A stretch of DNA of 9,237 bases, from NCBI GenBank assembly GCA_041655055.1, contig JBBAGE010000099.1:1-9237 (forward strand). Direction: 5' to 3'. Shown in pieces: positions 1 through 4,789 of this stretch. The notes under the pieces were generated by a model. It saw nothing but the letters and a program-made list of their open reading frames with translations. It was not told the origin of the DNA and made no database searches. This DNA is from JBBAGE01 sp041655055 (lineage in GTDB: Bacteria; Pseudomonadota; Alphaproteobacteria; Rhodobacterales; Rhodobacteraceae). The position numbers and the translations under genes were made by a program. The first letter of the stretch is position 1. Every line of letters starts with the position of its first letter.

Positions 1-510
1 GCGATCCAGATGGCCCATGCCGCCGGCGCGCGGGTGTTTGCCACCGCCGGCAGCGCCGAGAAATGCCGCATTTGCAGCGAATTGGGGGCAGAACGCGCGA
101 TCAATTACCGCGACGAGGATTTCGTCGATATCCTGCGCGCCGAGGGGGGCGCGGATTTGATCCTCGATATGGTGGGGGGTGATTACCTGCCGCGCAACGT
201 GCGCGCGCTGGCCGATGACGGGCGGTTGCACCAGATCGCGTTTCTGACGGGGCCGAAGGTGGAATTGAACTTTGCCCATGTGATGATGCGCCGGCTGACG
301 ATTACCGGCAGCACCCTGCGCCCGCAATCGGATGCGATCAAGGCCATGATCGCCGAGGGGCTGCGCCTCGATTTCTGGCCGCTGCTGGAGGCAGGCAAGA
401 TCGCGCCGGTGATGGATCAGACCTTTGCGCTGGAAGATGCCGCCAGCGCCCATGCGCGGATGGAAACCAACGCCCATATCGGCAAGATCGTGCTGGAGGT
501 GGCGGGGTAG
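1..510 (+). CDS. NAD(P)H:quinone oxidoreductase, PIG3-like zinc-free MDR family (C-terminal part, 5' truncated by window)
   Basis: The reading frame is open from base 1 to a TAG at 508-510, so 169 residues of the C-terminal part are present and the start lies outside the window. The visible part begins in the Rossmann nucleotide-binding domain: AIQMAHAAGARVFATAGSAE is the helix and second beta strand after the missing glycine motif, followed by the ELGAERAINYRDEDF segment typical of medium-chain reductases. DLILDMVGGDYLPRNVRAL and the later GSTLRPQS stretch resemble the PIG3/TP53I3 type of quinone oxidoreductase. The tail (HARMETNAHIGKIVLEV) is the usual family ending. No zinc-ligand pattern is seen. 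Such soluble enzymes reduce quinones or other enones with NADPH; the actual substrate cannot be read from sequence. Family assignment is solid, substrate is not. Confidence 0.87.
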   Translation, partial: AIQMAHAAGARVFATAGSAEKCRICSELGAERAINYRDEDFVDILRAEGGADLILDMVGGDYLPRNVRALADDGRLHQIAFLTGPKVELNFAHVMMRRLTITGSTLRPQSDAIKAMIAEGLRLDFWPLLEAGKIAPVMDQTFALEDAASAHARMETNAHIGKIVLEVAG

Positions 511-523
511 CTCTACCCTCGCC
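501..523 (+). terminator. Possible terminator hairpin overlapping the quinone oxidoreductase stop codon
   Basis: GGCG-GGGTA (501-509) pairs with TACCC-T-CGCC (514-523), with one bulged T at 519 and a GCTC loop. The TAG stop (508-510) lies in the hairpin. Only a short ATTT run follows, so it is a weak intrinsic terminator at best; the inverted repeats immediately downstream could serve instead. Confidence 0.35.
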
Positions 524-530
524 ACATTTC

Positions 531-595
531 GCCCGGCGGCATGCCGGGCATCGCCCGATCCGCCCCCACGGTTCGGGCGATGCCCTTGGTGGCAT
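531..595. repeat. Nested inverted repeats in the gap between the oxidoreductase and RNase T2
   Basis: A perfect 13-bp inverted repeat (546-558 with 573-585, GGGCATCGCCCGA and its complement) encloses a 14-base loop. Beyond a 5-base bulge (586-590), ATGCC at 541-545 also pairs with GGCAT at 591-595, making about 18 bp of stem. A competing hairpin, GCCCGGC (531-537) with GCCGGGC (543-549), overlaps its left arm. No T-tract follows on either strand. It could act as a bidirectional terminator for the convergent genes, as an mRNA 3'-end stabiliser, or be a dispersed REP-like repeat; one window cannot tell. I see no gene in the remainder of the 511-731 gap. Confidence 0.6.
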
Positions 596-731
596 ATGTC
601 ACGTGATGAGGCGCGTTCAGCTTGCCCGCCAATCATCTTTACCGCTTACCACTCATGCGCGGTTATTCATTTAGGTCCTGCTTTCCCAGGCCGGGCAGGG
701 GGGGCGGGGTGTCAAAGTGCCGATCTGCATC

Positions 732-1367
732 CTAATCCATCGGCTGAAACAGCGCGTCGCGCAGGCTGCAATCGCGGATCACATCCGGGCCGCAGCGGCG
801 GGGGGTTAGATCCCGGGTCAGGCAGATCCGGGCCTCTTGGATATGGCCGTCGCGGCAGGTGATGGTGATCATATCGGGCGCAAGCCCCGGATTTGCCGCA
901 AGAAACGCTTCCTCGATCACGGTGGCGGGCAGGCGGACGGGGCGGTCAAGCTGCGCGAGCACCTCGGGCTTGGCCACGGCGTCGAATGCCGCGCGGGCGG
1001 CGGTGAAATAATCGCGCGCACTTGGCCCCGCGCAGACGCCATGTTTGCGCCATTGATGCCATGCCGCGCCGCCGCTGCCCATGATATCGGCCATGGCCCC
1101 GGTCATCGCGCGGCTGGGCGCCGGCGTGGCCGCGTTACAAAACGACGGCCAGCCGCGTTCATGCTGGGGCCAAAGCCCGTGCAGCACCCAGCCATGCGCC
1201 TGATCGCATTGCTCGGCGCCGCGGGCCTCGCCCTCAAGCGCGCACCAATTGGGCGACCACGACAGGGCCAGCACATAATAATCGAACGCGCCCGCCTTGT
1301 CGGCCAGCGCCCCCATGCCGGGCCATGCCAGCACCGCCGACAGGATCACCGCCCTGATCACACGCAT
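732..1367 (-). CDS. Ribonuclease T2 family protein, exported
   Basis: The product is 211 residues. RNase T2 enzymes cleave single-stranded RNA through a 2',3'-cyclic phosphate intermediate and usually act in the periplasm or outside the cell. The start at 1367 is chosen because an AGAGGAAA Shine-Dalgarno lies about 7 bases upstream and it begins a signal peptide (MRVIRAVILSAVLAWPGMGA, probable cleavage near residue 21); an earlier in-frame ATG at 1439 lacks this. Both conserved active-site blocks are visible: CAS1 as HGLWPQ (residues 63-68, catalytic His63) and CAS2 as WHQWRKHGVC (103-112, Lys108, His109). Eight cysteines (42, 54, 77, 112, 171, 182, 192, 200) could form four disulfides, consistent with export. 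Oddity: the CAS2 glutamate of the usual HEWxKHG motif is Gln105 here. It is transcribed divergently from trcR. Family assignment is secure; full activity is not. Confidence 0.9.
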   Translation of the reverse strand: MRVIRAVILSAVLAWPGMGALADKAGAFDYYVLALSWSPNWCALEGEARGAEQCDQAHGWVLHGLWPQHERGWPSFCNAATPAPSRAMTGAMADIMGSGGAAWHQWRKHGVCAGPSARDYFTAARAAFDAVAKPEVLAQLDRPVRLPATVIEEAFLAANPGLAPDMITITCRDGHIQEARICLTRDLTPRRCGPDVIRDCSLRDALFQPMD

Positions 1368-1394
1368 TTTTGCTTTCCTCTCGCGTTTTCCCAC

Positions 1395-1422
1395 ACTATA
1401 TAAGCCGCAAGTTCCCCGACAA
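1395..1422 (-). promoter_or_regulatory. Candidate sigma70-type promoter of the RNase T2 gene
   Basis: Read on the minus strand, TTGTCG (1417-1422) and TATAGT (1395-1400) are separated by 16 bases. This would start transcription near 1388, about 20 bases before the RNase T2 ATG, leaving just enough leader for the Shine-Dalgarno. The same AT-rich patch (1397-1404, TATATAAG) could be the -10 of trcR on the other strand, but I find no good -35 partner for it. Confidence 0.5.
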
Positions 1423-1466
1423 CGAGAACCTGCCCCCATGGGGCCGCCCCGCGGGGTGCCGGGGAA
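1412..1466 (+). promoter_or_regulatory. GC-rich hairpin in the trcR 5' leader
   Basis: Three nested helices can form one irregular hairpin: TTCCCCG (1412-1418) with CGGGGAA (1460-1466); GCCCCC (1432-1437) with GGGTGC (1454-1459) and one mismatch; and GGGG (1440-1443) with CCCC (1447-1450). Within it are two perfect palindromes, CCCCATGGGG and CCCCGCGGGG. The hairpin is followed by AGTTTTGTT and then, at 1476-1482, by the trcR Shine-Dalgarno AAGGAGA. It could shape translation or act as an attenuator of trcR. The pairing is seen; the role is inferred. Confidence 0.45.
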
Positions 1467-1489
1467 GTTTTGTTCAAGGAGAAACCGTT

Positions 1490-2248
1490 ATGGGCAAACC
1501 GATCATGGCAAAGGCCACAGCCGTCTGGCTGGTGGACAATACCACGCTGAGTTTCAAGCAGATCGCCGATTTCTGCGATATGCATGAGCTTGAGGTGCAG
1601 GGGATTGCCGATGGCGATGTGGCAATCGGGGTCAAGGGCTTTGACCCGATTACCAATAATCAACTGACACAAGAAGAAATCGATCGCGGCGAAGCCAATC
1701 CGCTGCACAAGCTCAAGCTGAAATATAACGCGGCCGCCGAGGGCGAGGAAAAACGCCGTGGCCCGCGCTATACGCCGCTGTCGAAACGGCAGGATCGGCC
1801 GGCTGCGATTTTGTGGCTGGTGAAATTCCATCCCGAATTGACCGATGGCCAGATTTCCAAGCTGGTCGGCACCACGAAACCCACGATTCAGGCGATCCGC
1901 GATCGCACCCACTGGAATATCGGCAATATCCAACCGATCGACCCGGTGGCCCTGGGGCTTTGCCGTCAGTCCGAGCTGGATGCCGCCGTGCAAAAGGCCG
2001 CCAACAAAAAGGCCGCCGAAGGCGCGACCATGACCGATGACGAACGCCGCAAGCTGCTTTCAACCGAGCAAAGCCTCGGGATGGGGACCGAGCCGCGGAT
2101 TCCTTCGTCCATTTCGGGGCTGGAAACCTTCAGCCTGTCGGGCAACGGCTATGAACGCGATGACGATGACGATCGCGAAAAGGAATTCGACGCCGACAGC
2201 CTGTTCAACCTGCCCAAAGGCGGGGATGACGACGAAGACGAAGATTGA
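1490..2248 (+). CDS. trcR: DUF1013 family cell-cycle transcriptional regulator TrcR
   Basis: The product is 252 residues. The start at 1490 follows AAGGAGA by 7 bases; an in-frame ATG 15 bases later is less well placed. The body matches the alphaproteobacterial DUF1013 family, now called TrcR: PKATAVWLVDNT-like N-terminus (here residues 6-18), a predicted helix-turn-helix-like stretch with SFKQIADFCDMHELEVQGIA (21-40), the RGPRYTPLSKRQDRPAAILWL block (90-110), and a second HTH-like segment, LTDGQISKLVGTTKPTIQAI (117-136). The family is linked to cell-cycle gene transcription; I infer a DNA- or RNA-polymerase-associated role. From about residue 177 the protein becomes low-complexity, and the last 30 residues are strongly acidic (a DDDDD run and DDDEDED). 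It is monocistronic by appearance, with a terminator just downstream and its own leader upstream. Confidence 0.88.
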   Translation: MGKPIMAKATAVWLVDNTTLSFKQIADFCDMHELEVQGIADGDVAIGVKGFDPITNNQLTQEEIDRGEANPLHKLKLKYNAAAEGEEKRRGPRYTPLSKRQDRPAAILWLVKFHPELTDGQISKLVGTTKPTIQAIRDRTHWNIGNIQPIDPVALGLCRQSELDAAVQKAANKKAAEGATMTDDERRKLLSTEQSLGMGTEPRIPSSISGLETFSLSGNGYERDDDDDREKEFDADSLFNLPKGGDDDEDED

Positions 2249-2252
2249 TCCA

Positions 2253-2277
2253 AAACCCCGGCCAAGCGCCGGGGTTT
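2253..2277 (+). terminator. Intrinsic terminator after trcR
   Basis: AAACCCCGGC (2253-2262) and GCCGGGGTTT (2268-2277) form a perfect 10-bp stem with a 5-base loop (CAAGC), starting 4 bases after the trcR stop. The T-run is short and lies in the stem end itself, so it may rely on the A/T closing pairs; it is still the best terminator candidate here. Confidence 0.7.
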
Positions 2278-2437
2278 GCATTTCCGGCGCGAATCTGATT
2301 CGATGCGGATGTGACGAGTTATGGCAGGGGATGCGCCCATTCGGGCTGTTTTCCGCAGGTTTTTGCCATTTAATCCGGGGGATAACACCGGAACAGGCGT
2401 GATTACGCGATGTTTTCGCTGCGCGCCAAAATAACTC

Positions 2438-2466
2438 TTGAAGTGTCAGCGCGCCCATCCTACATG
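2438..2466 (+). promoter_or_regulatory. Candidate promoter of the ornithine/lysine decarboxylase leader
   Basis: TTGAAG (2438-2443) and TACATG (2461-2466) are separated by 17 bases, which predicts a transcript starting around 2471-2474 with a leader of about 120 bases. The same -10 hexamer and spacer are found in front of the SRP RNA in this window, which supports the call. An alternative reading is an alphaproteobacterial heat-shock (RpoH-type) promoter, CTTG-N18-CCTACAT (2437-2465), one base off the CYTATNT consensus. Upstream, 2278-2437 holds no gene I can support, only short hairpins (TCCGG 2374-2378 with CCGGA 2388-2392; GCGA 2407-2410 with TCGC 2416-2419). Confidence 0.5.
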
Positions 2467-2473
2467 CCCGCTC

Positions 2474-2594
2474 AAGACGCCAACGCACGCGCCTCTGGCC
2501 GGGCCGGGCCTACCAGCCCCGTGTTTACGTAGCGACGGTAACGTCTCCCTTGGAAGTGAGCGGTCATAAATGGCCGGGTCTATTGGAGATGACC
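2474..2594 (+). ncRNA. Structured leader RNA of the decarboxylase gene, probably the alphaproteobacterial speF leader element
   Basis: An alphaproteobacterial cis-regulatory RNA called the speF motif is known upstream of ornithine decarboxylase genes, and this spacer has the right position and downstream gene; I cannot align it to the family model here. Possible helices: AGACG (2475-2479) with CGTCT (2542-2546); CACG (2486-2489) with CGTG (2520-2523); CTGG (2495-2498) with CCAG (2513-2516); and a GNRA-type hairpin GACG-GTAA-CGTC (2534-2545). The first and last exclude each other. TCTCC (2544-2548) can also pair with GGAGA (2585-2589), which contains the Shine-Dalgarno, and GGTCAT (2562-2567) with ATGACC (2589-2594), just before the start codon. 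This pattern suggests translational control, plausibly by a polyamine or its precursor. Pairings are seen; switching and ligand are inferred. Confidence 0.6.
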
Positions 2595-3767
2595 ATGAAC
2601 GCATACGTAACCGATCTGGTCGGTGCCGTCGCTGACGCGCGCGGTTCCCGCCTCGACGCCTATATCAACGCCACGAAATTCGACCGCCCGACGCTGGTGA
2701 TCGACACCGCTTTGGTGGGCGAGCAATATGATGCGCTGGCCCGTGGTCTGGACGAGGCCCGGATTCACTATGCCGTCAAAGCCAACCCGGCGCGCGAAAT
2801 CATCGAAGTGCTGGTTTCCAAAGGATCGTATTTCGATGCCGCATCGCGTCGCGAGATCGAGCTTTGCCTGAGCCTTGGCGCCCATCCTGACCACATTTCC
2901 TTTGGCAACACGGTCAAACGCCCGTCGGATATCGAATTCGCCTATAACGCGGGTATTCGTCTGTTTGCTGCCGATGCGGAAGAAGAGCTGGAAAAGCTTG
3001 CCGTTCACGCGCCCGGTGCTGCGGTCTATATCCGCGTGATCGTGGAAAATTCCGAAGCCGATTGGCCGCTGACCCGCAAATTCGGCTGCACCTCTGATCA
3101 TGTGCAGACGCTGCTGGCCTATGCGCGCGATCTGGGGCTTGATCCTGTCGGGCTGTCGTTTCACGTTGGTTCGCAAACGCGGCGCGCCGATATGTGGACG
3201 GGCACGCTCGATCAGGTGGCCGCGATCTGGCACCGCGCCAAAGAGGCCGGCTTCGGGCTTAGCGTGCTGAACATCGGCGGTGGTTTCCCCGCCTTTTATG
3301 GCGAGGCGATCCAGCACCCCACGACCTATGCGGCCGAAGTCATGTCGCTGGTGCGCGCGCGTTTTGGCGATGTGCCCTATATCATGGCCGAACCCGGTCG
3401 CGGGCTGGTGGCCGAGGCGGGCAAGATCGTGGCCGAAGTGCTGCTGGTGTCGCGTAAATCGCCCGACGATCTGCACCGATGGGTTTACCTTGATATCGGT
3501 AAATTCTCGGGGTTGGCGGAAACGATGGACGAAGCCATCCGCTATCAGTTCACCACCGACCGCGACTATGAGGAAATGGGCCCCTGCATTCTGGCCGGCC
3601 CGTCCTGCGACAGCGCCGATGTGCTTTATGAAAAGCGCCCGGTGCAATTGCCGGTGGGGCTGCGCGCGGGGGATCGTTTCGTGATCCGCAATTGCGGTGC
3701 CTATACCTCGACCTATTCGTCGGTGGGGTTCAACGGCTTTCCGCCGCTGGATGTTGTCGTAATCTGA
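2595..3767 (+). CDS. Ornithine/lysine decarboxylase, PLP-dependent fold type III
   Basis: The product is 390 residues and decarboxylates ornithine to putrescine (and in related bacterial enzymes lysine to cadaverine), feeding cytoplasmic polyamine synthesis. It has the eukaryote-like alanine-racemase-fold architecture: the PLP Schiff-base lysine in YAVKANP (Lys62), HVGSQ (190-194) beside the ring, GGGFP (228-232) and EPGR (266-269) for phosphate binding, then in the C-terminal beta domain GPSCDSADVL with the catalytic Cys338 and Asp339, and CGAYTSTYSSVGFNG (367-381). All key residues are present. The start at 2595 is preferred over ATG 2589 because GGAG (2585-2588) abuts the latter but is 6 bases from the former; ATG 2550 lacks a site. 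A structured leader precedes it and a terminator follows, so it appears monocistronic. It could be a dual lysine/ornithine enzyme; substrate preference is not readable from the motifs. Confidence 0.9.
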   Translation: MNAYVTDLVGAVADARGSRLDAYINATKFDRPTLVIDTALVGEQYDALARGLDEARIHYAVKANPAREIIEVLVSKGSYFDAASRREIELCLSLGAHPDHISFGNTVKRPSDIEFAYNAGIRLFAADAEEELEKLAVHAPGAAVYIRVIVENSEADWPLTRKFGCTSDHVQTLLAYARDLGLDPVGLSFHVGSQTRRADMWTGTLDQVAAIWHRAKEAGFGLSVLNIGGGFPAFYGEAIQHPTTYAAEVMSLVRARFGDVPYIMAEPGRGLVAEAGKIVAEVLLVSRKSPDDLHRWVYLDIGKFSGLAETMDEAIRYQFTTDRDYEEMGPCILAGPSCDSADVLYEKRPVQLPVGLRAGDRFVIRNCGAYTSTYSSVGFNGFPPLDVVVI

Positions 3768-3793
3768 ATACGTTAGTGCCTGTAAGTGGTATG

Positions 3794-3819
3794 GGCCCTG
3801 CAATTTTCAGGGCCTTTTT
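3794..3819 (+). terminator. Intrinsic terminator after the decarboxylase
   Basis: GGCCCTG (3794-3800) and CAGGGCC (3808-3814) form a perfect 7-bp stem with a 7-base loop, followed directly by TTTTT (3815-3819). It ends the plus-strand decarboxylase transcript. The opposite strand has no T-run at the matching place, so it should be weaker for the convergent recR operon, although the hairpin is shared. Confidence 0.85.
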
Positions 3820-3827
3820 CATGGCGC

Positions 3828-4412
3828 TCAGAAATTCTTGCGCGCTTTGAGCGCCGTGGTGATGGTGCCATCATCGAGATAGTCGAGTTCGCCCCCGATC
3901 GGCACGCCCTGGGCCAGCGATGTGATCGTGCAGCGCCCGGCCAGTTCATCGGCGATATAATGCGCCGTGGTCTGGCCGTCGATCGTGGCATTAAGCGCAA
4001 GGATAACTTCGGATACCGATTCCTCGGCAATCCGGGCCACCAGCCGGGGAATGCGCAAATCATCCGGCCCGACCGCATCAAGCGCCGACAAAGTGCCGCC
4101 CAAAACGTGATAACGCCCACCAAAGGCGCCGCCGCGTTCGATCGCCCAAAGATCGGCGACATCGGCCACCACGCAGATCTGGCCGTTGGCGCGTTTTTCC
4201 GATGTGCAGATATCGCACAGATCAGCCGTGCCGATATTGCCGCAATTGACGCATTCGCGCGCGGTTTGCGCCACGTTTTGCAGCGCTTCGGCCAGCGGCA
4301 CCATCAACAAGCCGCGCTTTTTGATCATATGCAGCACCGCGCGCCGGGCCGAGCGGGGGCCCAGCCCCGGCAAGCGGCCCATCAGGTCGATCAAGGCGTC
4401 AATCTCGCGCAT
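3828..4412 (-). CDS. recR: Recombination mediator protein RecR
   Basis: The product is 194 residues, close to the usual length of about 200. RecR works with RecO (and RecF) to load RecA onto SSB-coated single-stranded DNA during gap repair. Domains in order: N-terminal helix-hairpin-helix (RLPGLGPRSARRAVLHM, 13-29), a four-cysteine zinc finger (Cys54, Cys57, Cys66, Cys69), a Toprim domain opening with ICVVADVADLWAIERGGAFGGRYHVL (79-104), and the C-terminal oligomerisation part. The ATG at 4412 lies 17 bases after the ybaB stop with only a weak GGGG as ribosome site, so translation may be coupled to ybaB; a slightly earlier non-ATG start cannot be excluded. It is the last gene of the dnaX-ybaB-recR operon, a widely conserved order. 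Confidence 0.95.
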   Translation of the reverse strand: MREIDALIDLMGRLPGLGPRSARRAVLHMIKKRGLLMVPLAEALQNVAQTARECVNCGNIGTADLCDICTSEKRANGQICVVADVADLWAIERGGAFGGRYHVLGGTLSALDAVGPDDLRIPRLVARIAEESVSEVILALNATIDGQTTAHYIADELAGRCTITSLAQGVPIGGELDYLDDGTITTALKARKNF

Positions 4413-4429
4413 CTGCTGCCCCGGCGGCC

Positions 4430-4774
4430 CTAGAAGGGCATCTTGAAATCAGCCGGCAGGCCCACGGCTTCGGCCATTTTCTTCATCTCGGATTGCGATT
4501 TTTCCGCCGCTTTGGCCTGCGCATCCTTGATTGCCGCAAGGATCAGGTCTTCGACCACTTCCTTTTCGTCGGGGTTGAAGATCGACGGATCGATATCAAG
4601 CCCGGTCAGCACGCCCTTGGCGGTGGCGGTGGCGCGCACCAGCCCCGCGCCGCTTTCGCCGGTGACGGTCATCACCTCAAGCTCGCGCTGAAGTTCCTCG
4701 ACCTTACCCTGCATATCCTTGGCGGCTTTCATCATCTTGGCCATATCGCCAAGCCCGCCCAATCCCTTTAGCAT
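4430..4774 (-). CDS. ybaB: YbaB/EbfC family nucleoid-associated protein
   Basis: The product is 114 residues, typical of the family, which forms small dimeric DNA-binding proteins that coat the nucleoid. The N-terminus (MLKGLGGLGDMAKMMKAAKD) leads into a helix rich in charged residues (MQGKVEELQREL), then the beta-sheet core with VTGESGAGLVRATATAKGVL (36-55) and LDIDPSIFN (59-67), and a C-terminal helix running to GLPADFKMPF. The start at 4774 has AGGAGA at 4780-4785, in the 15-base gap after the dnaX stop, so it is probably co-transcribed with dnaX. Its conserved place between dnaX and recR suggests a link to replication or repair, but its exact function remains unsettled in the family. Confidence 0.95.
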   Translation of the reverse strand: MLKGLGGLGDMAKMMKAAKDMQGKVEELQRELEVMTVTGESGAGLVRATATAKGVLTGLDIDPSIFNPDEKEVVEDLILAAIKDAQAKAAEKSQSEMKKMAEAVGLPADFKMPF

Positions 4775-4789
4775 GTCATTCTCCTGTGG

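Noticed and set aside
837..1403. A 188-codon plus-strand frame opposite the RNase T2 gene
   Set aside because: It is antisense to a gene with a signal peptide, both T2 active-site blocks and a good ribosome site; it has no features of its own.
2464..2532. A 22-codon leader ORF (MPAQDANARASGRAGPTSPV plus FT) upstream of the decarboxylase, as a possible regulatory peptide
   Set aside because: It has no Shine-Dalgarno, its ATG overlaps the predicted -10, and it contains no ornithine- or polyamine-arrest-like motif I can recognise. RNA structure explains the region better.
2580..3803. A 407-codon open frame on the minus strand opposite the decarboxylase
   Set aside because: It is the antisense shadow of a gene with all motifs of fold-III decarboxylases; the frame itself has no recognisable domain or ribosome site.
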